The notes under the pieces were generated by a model. The model did no database searches, was not told the DNA's origin, and was given only the letters and a program-made list of their open reading frames with translations. Below are positions 34,881 through 42,364 of a stretch of DNA of 64,000 bases, one piece after another. Origin of the DNA: CAZSVP01 sp964637185. GTDB taxonomy: Bacteria; Patescibacteriota; Saccharimonadia; CAILAD01; BJGX01. Location of the stretch: the NCBI GenBank assembly GCA_964637185.1, contig CAZWVB010000001.1:124001-188000 (forward strand), given 5' to 3'. Position numbers and translations under genes: made by a program. Every line of letters starts with the position of its first letter. Positions within the stretch are counted from its first letter, which is position 1.

Positions 34881-34913
34881 TGACGAGCCCCGACGAGCGA
34901 GTACTCGTCAGAG
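34881..34913. repeat. GACGAGCCCCG repeat, copy 1
   Basis: GACGAGCCCCGAC followed by GACGAG/CTCGTC pairing. The first of three copies of this element placed after accessory - strand genes (others at 35613 and 36279). Probably part of a terminator-like hairpin. Confidence 0.5.
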
Positions 34914-35543
34914 CGGGTAGGGATCTGAAGGTGGTGGTTGGTAGTGGCGACAGAATTCCTTACTCATAACCTCATGGGTCGTCCCAAGAAATGGTTGGTC
35001 GCTTACATTGCCATTTGCTAGTGTGCATATAGGGCAGAGCAACTCACCTCCGAATACTTTCGGCCATTCCACCAGCCCTACGGCCTGGAGCTGTAGCACG
35101 AGCGTGCGCTCACTGACGTCCCAACTCTCAGTGGCTTGCTTGAGGGTAGCTTTGTTGCCACTGTTCTCCTTGAGCCACCAAGACGGCAACACCATCTCTC
35201 TTCCCAGCCACTCGCAGAAGGACTCGGAGTCTTGACTCCAGCGCGTCAACCAATGTGAGTCCTTGAGCCGAAACAGTACCCAGTGACCAACTTCGTGTCC
35301 GAAGGTAAGACTGTGCTCTGAGCTGGAAAGACTACCGGCCAGGATAATGAGCCCATTTGGATACTCTGTCCCTGGCTCTACAAATCGCCCATAGCCTGTC
35401 TGCAGGCTACGAGTCTCGATCGGAACCTCGATCAACTCACCCATGGCCTCAACATCGAGTGGGCCAATCGAAGGTATGCGGTGTTTTCTGATCCACTCCA
35501 TCATCCTGATGTAGTAGATCTCAGGCATTGGCAGATAAGTCAT
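34908..35543 (-). CDS. ImmA/IrrE-like zinc metallopeptidase
   Basis: 211 aa from ATG 35543 with GAGAGGAG 6 nt upstream. Residues 83-87 read HEVGH (zinc ligands and catalytic Glu), and Glu 111 in SESFCEWLGREMVLP is the likely third ligand, matching the ImmA/IrrE (COG2856) pattern; such proteases cleave repressors in phage, conjugative-element or stress control. A C-terminal CPIC pair (~174-177) may bind a metal. GC-rich cassette on the - strand with TTTAGT-17-TATACT upstream. No cognate Xre-type repressor is adjacent. Confidence 0.75.
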   Translation of the reverse strand: MTYLPMPEIYYIRMMEWIRKHRIPSIGPLDVEAMGELIEVPIETRSLQTGYGRFVEPGTEYPNGLIILAGSLSSSEHSLTFGHEVGHWVLFRLKDSHWLTRWSQDSESFCEWLGREMVLPSWWLKENSGNKATLKQATESWDVSERTLVLQLQAVGLVEWPKVFGGELLCPICTLANGNVSDQPFLGTTHEVMSKEFCRHYQPPPSDPYPL

Positions 35544-35612
35544 GATCTACTCCTCTCAGTTGATGGTATGAAGTTAAGTATAAAGGGCCATGCAAACTAA
35601 CTAAAGCATAAA

Positions 35613-35648
35613 CATGACGAGCCCCGGCGGGCGAGGCTCGTCGGGGCT
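35613..35648. repeat. GACGAGCCCCG repeat, copy 2, hairpin
   Basis: GACGAGCCCCGGC, then AGCCCCG pairing with CGGGGCT across a 15-nt loop, located just after the stop of the 35678-36199 gene. Likely terminator of that cassette. Confidence 0.55.
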
Positions 35649-35677
35649 GTAATGGTCGATTCGACTGGGAGCGAAGC

Positions 35678-36199
35678 TCAGACTTCGGCTGGCTCCGGCT
35701 GCGGTGGCAACATGATCTGCAGATCATGGGCCGGATGGGCCGAGACCATGAAGTTGCCGATCAGCTTGGCCTCGGTGAGCTCGCGCTCGGCCAAGTCGTA
35801 GCCGTAGGCGCAGATGTCGGCGTCTTGGCACAGCCTGACCAACTCCAGGCGGTCGACGTGCGGTCCGTGGCCGCAGCGCTGCACATAGCCGAGCTCGTCT
35901 TCGGTCATCTCCAGCATGCGCTGCTTCAGCCGGTCCAGGATGATCTGGTTGGCTCTAGCGACATCCCTGGTGATGCTCCGTTGTAGATCGCTTGGCATGG
36001 CCACACACACCTTGATATGGGTGTCCAGGCCACTGATGAGAGCTCCACACCAGCGGCAGTCATATAGGGCCTCACACTTCTCTCGGTGAGTGGACCAATC
36101 GACATTGTTGACGATTAGGTGGCCGGTGAAGCCGAGCTCGACTAGGGCTGCTCTGAGCTTGTCCTCGTATTCCTTACGACATTGCTGGTTGTAATTCAC
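35678..36199 (-). CDS. Hypothetical protein with Cys/His cluster, GC-rich cassette
   Basis: 173 aa, starting at GTG 36199, which has GGAGG 6 nt upstream; the frame is open 21 codons further but that part overlaps the promoter. Contains a possible zinc site, CRWCG ... THIKVC near residues 46-65, followed by a long helical region (SITRDVARANQIILDRLKQR). No recognised family. Promoter TTGAAA-17-TATAGT lies at 36234-36262 and a hairpin follows the stop. Opposite strand to the core genes. Function unknown; nucleic-acid binding is a guess from the Cys/His cluster only. Confidence 0.6.
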   Translation of the reverse strand: MNYNQQCRKEYEDKLRAALVELGFTGHLIVNNVDWSTHREKCEALYDCRWCGALISGLDTHIKVCVAMPSDLQRSITRDVARANQIILDRLKQRMLEMTEDELGYVQRCGHGPHVDRLELVRLCQDADICAYGYDLAERELTEAKLIGNFMVSAHPAHDLQIMLPPQPEPAEV

Positions 36200-36233
36200 A
36201 AGCTTCCTCCAAGTCGGGGTGCGATACGCAGAG

Positions 36234-36262
36234 ACTATACAAGATAAACGCAATTTTTTCAA
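36234..36262 (-). promoter_or_regulatory. Promoter of the 35678-36199 gene
   Basis: On the - strand: TTGAAA (36257-36262), 17-nt spacer, TATAGT (36234-36239); about 30-nt leader with GGAGG. Confidence 0.65.
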
Positions 36263-36278
36263 GCCTAATCACTGTAAT

Positions 36279-36308
36279 TGACGAGCCCCGACAGGGGGAC
36301 CCGTCGGG
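36279..36308. repeat. GACGAGCCCCG repeat, copy 3, hairpin
   Basis: GACGAGCCCCGAC, then AGCCCCGAC pairing with GTCGGGGCT (9 bp). It follows the stop of the 36310-36696 gene and acts as the likely terminator of the two-gene cassette. Confidence 0.6.
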
Positions 36309-36309
36309 G

Positions 36310-36696
36310 CTACTCGAGTTTGACTGTGGCGACTGCCGGCTCACTGATCTGTGGTGGCGAACCATGTGCCCGCCAGACCGAAGCCATCAGCCCCACAGCT
36401 GTTGCGGCATGCTCGGCGATAGCTTGACGGCCCTCGGGATAATCCAGACCTACAGTTTGTACGCGGTGTAAGAACTTGCCAAACTTGAGCGGCCAATAAC
36501 TATCTGGGCAAAAGCCTTCCTGGGTATGTCGATCGTTCTGCTCAAGAGGGAAGCGCTGGAGGATGGTGGCTTGTTGCATGATGATCCAAGTGATGGCTCG
36601 CACCACTTCGAGTGCACCGGGTGTGTCGAGCGACACACCGGCTAAGCGCATGGCTCGCCACACAGCGGCTTGTACCTGGCAGCGATTGGCGCTCAT
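36310..36696 (-). CDS. Hypothetical protein coupled to a P-loop kinase-like gene
   Basis: 128 aa, mostly helical, no motif recognised. Begins with ATG 36696, which overlaps the stop of the upstream kinase-like gene (ATGA), so the two are translated together and may act in one process. The composition is GC-rich like the other cassette genes. A hairpin of the GACGAGCCCCG type follows. The His/Trp/Arg content is high (VWRAMRLAG, SVWRAHG). Function unknown. Confidence 0.55.
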   Translation of the reverse strand: MSANRCQVQAAVWRAMRLAGVSLDTPGALEVVRAITWIIMQQATILQRFPLEQNDRHTQEGFCPDSYWPLKFGKFLHRVQTVGLDYPEGRQAIAEHAATAVGLMASVWRAHGSPPQISEPAVATVKLE

Positions 36697-37388
36697 AATT
36701 CACCGAGTAATTGCTCAATCTGCTCGTAAACCAGTGCGCTCACATCAGCAATGTCGCGTTGGAAGTTACAGATGTGTGTGCAGCGGGGGTGTCGGCCCCA
36801 AGCCGCGCGAATGCCACACTGCTGGGCAATTGCTTCTTGAGCTGTTTCGCTCCGAACTGGATTGCTGGCGCAGCGTTGCTCATACAAGTCAGGATGGTGT
36901 ACTGCCAATGACTCGAGCAAGATGACAGAGTAGTAGCGACTCAATGCGGTTTGAGCATCGAGACGGTGGATCCGTGCCCAGGTGAGTTTGGCCCAACAAT
37001 TGGGTCCATCAGGATGAAAGTGGCTTACCCCGGCAGCGCCGCGATCCACCACGATCAGCTTCTTGGCATCCTCTAAGGCCAGCTGTTGAGCGGCGGTTTC
37101 CAGCTCAATCATGCGTTTGAGCACGGCATCTTGCAAATGGTGGCGGTACCCCCGCCAGATACCAGCTGCGGTATCATCTGCGCCCATCTGCTCGCACCAG
37201 TCAAGCAAACTCGGATCGGGGAGCGGTACCAGCTGTTCTGTTAGCACCTGGGTAGCTGCCTCGGGCACCGTCAAGACATGGTCGTCGAATATCTCGGCAA
37301 TGGCAGTCAAGATGGTGGACTTACCGGCACAAGGGCCGCTGTCTAGTACCACCATTGGAATCGGCAGTGTATCGGTAGTGACAAGCAT
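36693..37388 (-). CDS. P-loop NTPase/kinase of the AAA_28-like type
   Basis: 231 aa from ATG 37388 with CTAGGAGG 5 nt upstream. Walker A SGPCAGKST is at residues 17-25 and a Walker-B-like LIVVDRGAAG near 110-120; this combination of GPxxxGKST and a later DRG fits the AAA_28/NadR-like small-molecule kinase group. Substrate unknown. Coupled with the 36310-36696 gene downstream. The divergent Nudix/winged-helix gene starts 120 bases away, and the shared intergenic region contains repeated TTGASTCAA palindromes, so the two directions may be co-regulated. Confidence 0.7.
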   Translation of the reverse strand: MLVTTDTLPIPMVVLDSGPCAGKSTILTAIAEIFDDHVLTVPEAATQVLTEQLVPLPDPSLLDWCEQMGADDTAAGIWRGYRHHLQDAVLKRMIELETAAQQLALEDAKKLIVVDRGAAGVSHFHPDGPNCWAKLTWARIHRLDAQTALSRYYSVILLESLAVHHPDLYEQRCASNPVRSETAQEAIAQQCGIRAAWGRHPRCTHICNFQRDIADVSALVYEQIEQLLGEL

Positions 37389-37400
37389 TCGTACCTCCTA

Positions 37401-37482
37401 GTTGTCAAAGGACAACTTGAGCATAAAATTTGAGTCAAATAAAGTCAGTGCAGATATTGCTAAGTAATTATGCTTGACTCAA
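37401..37482. promoter_or_regulatory. Palindrome-rich divergent regulatory region
   Basis: Contains GTTGTC-AAAG-GACAAC (37401-37416), TTGAGTCAA (37430-37438) and TTGACTCAA (37474-37482); the last two are the same 9-mer palindrome with either central base, 44 bases apart centre to centre. Candidate operator sites for the winged-helix Nudix protein next door. Confidence 0.5.
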
Positions 37483-37508
37483 AAATAGTTGACTGAAATG
37501 ATAGGGCT

Positions 37509-38177
37509 ATGATGCATGTGATCCAAAAAGAAATTCTGGCCAAGCTAATCGCGGCTGATAGCCTGCGGTTTTCGCAACTCAAACCCAAGCACTTGGAGAG
37601 CAATCACTTCATGTATCATCTGCGTGCGCTGATGCGCGAGGGATTGGTCGAGAAGCGAGCCGATGGACTGTACAGCCTCACTACACAAGGCAAGCTGTAT
37701 GTCGATCAGGTGAGCTTGCGTACCCTCAAGACCCGTTTGCAGCCCAAGATTGTTACCTTGGTGGCAGTGCAGAATAAGGAGGGCCAATGGCTGCTCTACC
37801 GACGCAAACATCAGCCACTGATCGGCCAAGTCGGATTCCCATATGGCAAATTGCACCTGGGTGAAACTGTAGCTGAGGCTGCTGAGCGTGAGCTTATGGA
37901 AAAAACTGGGTTGAAATGTAAGCTTACTCATCGCGGCGATGGTTATATCATCATCAATGAAGGTAGTGAGCCAATCAGCCAGATATGTTTCCATTTGTTT
38001 TATGGTCGCAATCCTACCGGCGAGTTGCGTGAGGAGACTCCATACGGTGAGATGTTTTGGAGTGAAGAAGGTACGGATTTTTCCAAACCACCATATATGG
38101 TAAGTATGGTTGACCTTATCAAACAAATAGAGAAGCCAAGCAAAAACCGATTTTTTGTAGAATTAACCTATAAATAG
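37509..38177 (+). CDS. Winged-helix/Nudix fusion protein
   Basis: 222 aa. An N-terminal winged helix-turn-helix (residues ~1-75, NHFMYHLRALMREGLVEKR then a wing GLYSLT) is fused to a Nudix domain with the box from Gly 113 to Leu 135 (GKLHLGETVAEAAERELMEK), in which the last Glu of REUxEE is Lys. The domain order is the reverse of NrtR regulators, which are Nudix first. It could be a metabolite-sensing repressor acting on the palindromes upstream, or a plain hydrolase. Codon use resembles core genes. Start could also be ATG 37512. Confidence 0.8.
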   Translation: MMHVIQKEILAKLIAADSLRFSQLKPKHLESNHFMYHLRALMREGLVEKRADGLYSLTTQGKLYVDQVSLRTLKTRLQPKIVTLVAVQNKEGQWLLYRRKHQPLIGQVGFPYGKLHLGETVAEAAERELMEKTGLKCKLTHRGDGYIIINEGSEPISQICFHLFYGRNPTGELREETPYGEMFWSEEGTDFSKPPYMVSMVDLIKQIEKPSKNRFFVELTYK

Positions 38178-38206
38178 CAGAGCGCCCGGCCGAAACCGGG
38201 CGCTCT
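38177..38206. terminator. Strong GC hairpin between convergent genes
   Basis: AGAGCGCCCGG/CCGGGCGCTCT, 11 bp with a CCGAAA loop, between the winged-helix Nudix gene and the - strand cassette ending at 38237. No U tract. Confidence 0.6.
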
Positions 38207-38236
38207 GGGCGCGGTATCAACCGGGCGATGGGGTCG

Positions 38237-38533
38237 TCAGTTGGCGACGAGATCGGGCTGTGCCAGCAGCAACTTGAGCTGCTCGCGGAAGGTCTTGTCT
38301 TCGCTCACCTCGAGTGTGATGTAGACGCGTTGTGCACAACCGCCAGCCTTGATGACGGCAGGGACGCGGCGTGCTTCTTCTTCGGCCGTGCCATGGCGGT
38401 ACTCAACACGGGGTTTGCCGGAGGCGGCACCAGGCTGAAGTGCGCAGGTATGCACCTTGCGCACGAACGGGAGCGCTTCAAGTCGTTGGAACAACTTTTT
38501 GATCTCCTTGTTGGCGATGACGTGTTTGCCCAT
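38237..38533 (-). CDS. Hypothetical protein, GC-rich cassette
   Basis: 98 aa, basic. ATG 38533 with AGGAGG 5 nt upstream. Starts with a helical segment (NKEIKKLFQRLEALPFVRK), then a middle part (RVEYRHGTAEEEARRVPAVIKAGG) and a predicted beta/alpha end (RVYITLEVSEDKTFREQLKLLL). The alternation suggests a small RNA- or DNA-associated fold, but no family is recognised. Lies 40 bases downstream of the 38574-39020 gene on the same strand and is probably in one transcript with it. Confidence 0.55.
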   Translation of the reverse strand: MGKHVIANKEIKKLFQRLEALPFVRKVHTCALQPGAASGKPRVEYRHGTAEEEARRVPAVIKAGGCAQRVYITLEVSEDKTFREQLKLLLAQPDLVAN

Positions 38534-38573
38534 GGATTCCTCCTGATGGTTGATGGGCGGACCTGGATGAACT

Positions 38574-39020
38574 TCAGGCCGACTTCTTGCGGCTCCAGCT
38601 GCCGATCACCAAGTCAGCTTCGTCGACCAGATGGCTCAGACAGAGCGGCTCGCCGAGCTGGCGCAGTTGCGGCAGCGTGATCTTGAGCTGACCGAGGGTG
38701 AGACGCAACCGTGGGTGCTGCAAGTTGCCGAGCAGCTCCAGCTGCCTGATCAGGGTCTCGTAGGCAACCTTGACGTTGCCGGGTATGTACTGCGAGCCAC
38801 CAGTGTAGGCAGCCTTCTCCAGTAGGTCCTTGACCCAGGCTCGATGGGCTCGCTCGAGTACTCGGAAGCTAGTGTCGAGCTCAACAGGCTTGATATCACC
38901 TGCGTCGACCGCCAGCAACATGATGTTGTAGTGGTTGTCGAAGCCAGCTCTGTTGATTGCGTGGAACAAGGCCCGATATGCGGATTGCACCGCCAGCTTG
39001 TGGTATGCGTCGCTGGGCAT
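38574..39020 (-). CDS. Hypothetical protein, GC-rich cassette
   Basis: 148 aa from ATG 39020; the ATG at 39026 is only 1 nt from GGAGG, while 39020 has ideal 7-nt spacing. Entirely helical by eye (YRALFHAINRAG, LLEKAAYTGG, LIRQLELLGN, LPQLRQLGE) without transmembrane segments. No motif recognised. Promoter TTGACT-17-TAGAAT lies at 39065-39093. Probably cotranscribed with 38237-38533. Function unknown. Confidence 0.6.
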   Translation of the reverse strand: MPSDAYHKLAVQSAYRALFHAINRAGFDNHYNIMLLAVDAGDIKPVELDTSFRVLERAHRAWVKDLLEKAAYTGGSQYIPGNVKVAYETLIRQLELLGNLQHPRLRLTLGQLKITLPQLRQLGEPLCLSHLVDEADLVIGSWSRKKSA

Positions 39021-39064
39021 ATGCATGCCTCCTTGTAGAATTGGTGGGACAGCGATCGGGAAGT

Positions 39065-39093
39065 ATTCTACAACTTCCAGATCAAAAAGTCAA
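39065..39093 (-). promoter_or_regulatory. Promoter of the 39020-38237 cassette
   Basis: On the - strand: TTGACT (39088-39093), 17-nt spacer, TAGAAT (39065-39070). It overlaps the U-rich tail of the terminator of the next cassette. Confidence 0.7.
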
Positions 39094-39094
39094 T

Positions 39095-39153
39095 AAAAAC
39101 AAAAACGACCCACCCGGGGCCCCGGCTCGCTGTGTAGCGAATACCGGGACCCC
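39095..39153 (-). terminator. Terminator of the 39197-39598 gene
   Basis: Hairpin 39116-39153: GGGGCCCCGG-CTCGCT, GTGT loop, then AGCGAA and CCGGGACCCC. On the - strand it is followed by GGGTGGGTCGTTTTTGTTTT, a proper U-rich tract. Confidence 0.8.
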
Positions 39154-39196
39154 AGACGGGCGGCACCCATTCCCCCGATTGGGCACCCTGGGTGAG

Positions 39197-39598
39197 CTAG
39201 CTCGCCATGGCAACGAACGGCAGTCGGTCGCTGATCCCGAAGTGATCCGCGAGCTCGTAGAGCTCCTCGAAGCTCGAGTCGAAGTCCTGCGGCGTCACGG
39301 CCAGCAGCCCGCCCCAGTTGGCCGACTCAGCGAGCTCCAGGCCGAGCATGCAGAGCACGCCGCGGCCGTTCATGCGGTTGCAGAGCGCCTTATGCTTGAT
39401 CGCCTGGAGCTTCGCTTCGTGGAAGCGGAGCTTTAGGACCTCGCGGATCCTCTTCTGGGTAGTACCAGCCTTGGGGGCGGTGATCTCACCGGCCTTGACG
39501 GCGCGGGCCAGCGGCATCACGAAGGTGGTGTCACCTTTGTTGACGCGTTCGCCCCAGAAGCGGAACTGCTCGGTTTTTTCCTTGCTGACTGCACTCAT
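39197..39598 (-). CDS. Hypothetical protein, GC-rich cassette
   Basis: 133 aa from ATG 39598 with GGGAGG 5 nt upstream. Basic N-terminal half (KLRFHEAKLQAIKHKALCNRM) and acidic C-terminal half (DFDSSFEELYELADHFG), all helical by eye. No family recognised. Complete cassette: promoter TTGACT-17-TTAAAT (39646-39674), ~40-nt leader, ORF, and a strong terminator. Its promoter is back to back with that of fusA. Function unknown. Confidence 0.6.
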   Translation of the reverse strand: MSAVSKEKTEQFRFWGERVNKGDTTFVMPLARAVKAGEITAPKAGTTQKRIREVLKLRFHEAKLQAIKHKALCNRMNGRGVLCMLGLELAESANWGGLLAVTPQDFDSSFEELYELADHFGISDRLPFVAMAS

Positions 39599-39645
39599 GG
39601 TTTCCTCCCTAGAAGAGTGCGTGAATATTGGTACAGCTAAGGCAT

Positions 39646-39674
39646 ATTTAACCAGTTCTAGGCACAAAAGTCAA
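39646..39674 (-). promoter_or_regulatory. Promoter of the 39197-39598 gene
   Basis: On the - strand: TTGACT (39669-39674), 17-nt spacer, TTAAAT (39646-39651). Confidence 0.65.
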
Positions 39675-39687
39675 TTTGTGACTGGTA

Positions 39688-39716
39688 TTGTGATCTTACG
39701 TCAGATCGGCTATAAT
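39688..39716 (+). promoter_or_regulatory. fusA promoter
   Basis: TTGTGA (39688-39693), 17-nt spacer, TATAAT (39711-39716). Confidence 0.8.
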
Positions 39717-39726
39717 AACTGTCAAA

Positions 39727-39750
39727 CAGCCAGCTATGGCTGGGTTTTCA
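39727..39750 (+). promoter_or_regulatory. Attenuator-like hairpin in the fusA leader
   Basis: CAGCCA GCTA TGGCTG followed by GGTTTTCATT, located ~10 nt after the predicted transcription start and 46 nt before the fusA ATG. Looks like a weak intrinsic terminator. Confidence 0.55.
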
Positions 39751-39795
39751 TTACTTTAGAGCTCAACAAGCTAAGAAAGGACAGAGATCACACGT

Positions 39796-41913
39796 ATGGC
39801 ACGTGAATATTCACTTGAGGTTACACGCAACATCGGCACCATTGCTCACATTGATGCTGGTAAGACTACAGTTACTGAGGGCATCCTGTATCGTACAGGT
39901 GTAGTACACAAGATAGGTGAAGTCCACGAGGGAGAAGCTACCATGGACTGGATGGAGCAAGAGCGCGAGCGCGGTATCACCATCACTAGTGCAGCTACGA
40001 CTTGCTTCTGGAAAGACAGCCGCATCAACATCATTGACACCCCAGGTCACATCGACTTCACCGTCGAAGTAGAGCGCAGCTTGCGTGTACTAGACGGTGC
40101 TTGTGTTATCTTCGACGGCAAGATGGGTGTGGAGCCACAGTCCGAGACTGTCTGGCGTCAGGCCAACAAATATGGGGTGCCTCGTATCTGTTTTATCAAC
40201 AAGATCAACCAGACTGGTGGTGACTTCTACAAGAGTCTCGAGAGTATACATGAGCGACTTAGCCGACATGCTTATCCTATCCATTTGCCGATTGGCTTTG
40301 AACAACAGATCAATGGTGTGATAGATCTGATAGACATGAAAGCCTATACCTATAGCGACTATGCCGACAAAGAATTGGTTGAAGGTGAGATACCAGAAGA
40401 CATGCGTGAGAAAGCCGAGAAATATCGCAATCATTTGATCGAGGCTGCTCTTGAAGCCGATGACGCATTGCTAGAGAAGTATCTCGATGGCGGCGAGTTG
40501 ACCAAAGAAGAAATCCAGGGCGTGATCCGCAAATCAGTTCTGCGCGGTGATTTCTTCATCGTATCCGGTGGTGATGGCCGTGGTGTGATTGTGGAGAAGC
40601 TGCTTGATCTGATAGTGGATTATCTACCAAGCCCGCTAGATATTGCTCCGCCTGTGGCTACTGACGCCAAGACTGGTGAGGAGAAGGTCCTCACTGTCGG
40701 TGATGACCAGCCATTTGCCGGGCTGGCTTTCAAAATCGCCACCGACCCATTTGTGGGTAAGTTGTGCTTTTTCCGTGTCTATACCGGCACCCTCAAGTCA
40801 GGTAGCTATGTGATCAATGCAAGTACTGGCGAAAAAGAGCGCATCGGACGCATCGTCCGTATGCACGCCAACAACCGCGAGGAGGTCGACGAAGTATATG
40901 CTGGCGAGATAGCCGCAGCCGTTGGGCTCAAAAACACAGTTACTGGCAATACTCTGTGTGATGACAAGCAAAGCGTGCTGCTTGAAAGCATTGAATTTCC
41001 TGAGCCAGTCATCAGTATCGCTGTGGAGCCTAAGACCAAAGCTGATCAAGAGAAGATGAGCTTGGCTCTCGCTAGGTTAGCTGAGGAAGATCCGACATTT
41101 CGTGTTCATACCGATGAAGAATCAGGTCAGACTATCATAGCTGGTATGGGTGAGCTGCATCTGGAAGTGCTGGTCGATCGTATGAAACGTGAATTCAAGG
41201 TTGAGGCCAATGTGGGTCGACCGCAAGTAGCCTTTCGCGAGACCATCAAGGGCACCGCGCAAGTCGAAGGCAAATTTGTTCGCCAATCCGGTGGTCGTGG
41301 TCAATATGGCCATGTCTGGCTCGAGCTAAGTCCTCTAGCAAAGACCGAAGAAGACGACAAGAACAAAATATTTGAATTTGAAAACGCTATCGTCGGTGGC
41401 GCTGTACCTCGCGAATACATTGCCCCTGTCGAAGCTGGCGTCAAAGAAGCTATGCAAAACGGTGTGATTGCCGGCTATCCAGTGGTGGATGTGCACTGCA
41501 AACTCTATGATGGTAGCTACCATGAAGTTGATAGTAGTGAGGTAGCCTTCAAAATAGCAGGCTCGATGGCCCTGCAAGAGGGTGTGCGCAAGGCTACGCC
41601 GGTCATCATGGAACCAACCATGAAAGTAGAGGTCACCACACCTGAAGAATTCATGGGTGATGTGATAGGCGATATCAATGCCAAGCGCGGCCGGGTTGAA
41701 AATATGGAAGATCGATCTGGCGCCAAGCATATTTTGGCTTTTGTGCCGCTGGCTGAGATGTTTGGCTATGCTACCAGCCTGCGCAGTATGACCCAGGGAC
41801 GTGCCGCCTATGCCATGGAATTCGATCACTATGCCGAAGTACCAGGACAAGTTGCTGAAGAGCTCAAAGGCAAATACACCGCCGCTCGTGAAGCTGGCGA
41901 AAGTACCAAGTAG
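39796..41913 (+). CDS. fusA: Elongation factor G with non-canonical G4 motif
   Basis: Translocase GTPase. 705 aa. G1 AHIDAGKTT (17-25), switch I RERGITITSAATT, G3 DTPGH, all normal. The G4 box, NKxD in nearly all translational GTPases, reads NKIN at residues 135-138 (bases 40198-40209). Domains II-V are intact to the end, with the domain IV tip region VVDVHCKLYDGSYHEVDSS. GAAAGGA precedes the ATG by ~10 nt. Separated from rpsL-rpsG by the accessory block. No second EF-G is in the window. Confidence 0.95.
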   Translation: MAREYSLEVTRNIGTIAHIDAGKTTVTEGILYRTGVVHKIGEVHEGEATMDWMEQERERGITITSAATTCFWKDSRINIIDTPGHIDFTVEVERSLRVLDGACVIFDGKMGVEPQSETVWRQANKYGVPRICFINKINQTGGDFYKSLESIHERLSRHAYPIHLPIGFEQQINGVIDLIDMKAYTYSDYADKELVEGEIPEDMREKAEKYRNHLIEAALEADDALLEKYLDGGELTKEEIQGVIRKSVLRGDFFIVSGGDGRGVIVEKLLDLIVDYLPSPLDIAPPVATDAKTGEEKVLTVGDDQPFAGLAFKIATDPFVGKLCFFRVYTGTLKSGSYVINASTGEKERIGRIVRMHANNREEVDEVYAGEIAAAVGLKNTVTGNTLCDDKQSVLLESIEFPEPVISIAVEPKTKADQEKMSLALARLAEEDPTFRVHTDEESGQTIIAGMGELHLEVLVDRMKREFKVEANVGRPQVAFRETIKGTAQVEGKFVRQSGGRGQYGHVWLELSPLAKTEEDDKNKIFEFENAIVGGAVPREYIAPVEAGVKEAMQNGVIAGYPVVDVHCKLYDGSYHEVDSSEVAFKIAGSMALQEGVRKATPVIMEPTMKVEVTTPEEFMGDVIGDINAKRGRVENMEDRSGAKHILAFVPLAEMFGYATSLRSMTQGRAAYAMEFDHYAEVPGQVAEELKGKYTAAREAGESTK

Positions 41914-41934
41914 TACTAGCTCAACTTAACTTAC

Positions 41935-41961
41935 AAAAAGAGCCTTACTAGGCTCTTTTTG
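41935..41961. terminator. Bidirectional terminator after fusA
   Basis: AAAAAGAGCC TTACTA GGCTCTTTTT, 10-bp stem. Confidence 0.9.
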
Positions 41962-41968
41962 TTTATGC

Positions 41969-41996
41969 TTGAAATTATCGAGAAATAGTGTATGAT
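41969..41996 (+). promoter_or_regulatory. Promoter of the 42068-42993 three-gene cassette
   Basis: TTGAAA (41969-41974), 16-nt spacer, TATGAT (41991-41996). Confidence 0.6.
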
Positions 41997-42067
41997 ATCG
42001 CTACCATCCTGGGTTGGTGCAAAGGGATGCGGGCGGAGGCCCAACCCTACAACACCAGGAGGTGCAA

Positions 42068-42274
42068 ATGCCAGACGAAGACGAGCTGAGCAGCTCAAGC
42101 CACCACGTCTACGATGAGGTGGCGCCACTGATCCGCCGGCGCAAACCGACTGATCAGGAAGTAGCAGGCCATCCCACCACCGGTGATTCGGTGGACGAGG
42201 CCACGCTACGAGCAGTTCGTGATCGACTGGAAAAGGAGCAAGGGGAAACTTCCGAACCTCCCCAAGCCAGCTGA
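42068..42274 (+). CDS. Small acidic hypothetical protein, cassette gene 1
   Basis: 68 aa from ATG 42068, chosen because AGGAGG lies 5 nt upstream; the frame is open further but lacks a ribosome site. Very hydrophilic and rich in Glu, Asp, Ser and Arg (DEDELSSSSHH, RRRKPTDQE, RDRLEKEQGE); probably disordered. No recognised family. Followed 90 bases later by two small membrane proteins under what looks like the same promoter. GC-rich like the other cassette genes. Confidence 0.5.
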   Translation: MPDEDELSSSSHHVYDEVAPLIRRRKPTDQEVAGHPTTGDSVDEATLRAVRDRLEKEQGETSEPPQAS

Positions 42275-42364
42275 TCACCAAGTCTGGTTGGCGGCTCTGG
42301 TGCACAAATGCCAGGGCCGCCGCCAGCGAATTCTTTCCAACCGCTGATCCAATAGGGAGGAACC

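Noticed and set aside
37909..38126. Long - strand ORFs antisense to core genes (for example 37545-38126, 27732-28670, 28701-29693)
   Set aside because: They mirror the codon structure of the real genes on the opposite strand and have no ribosome sites or recognisable domains.
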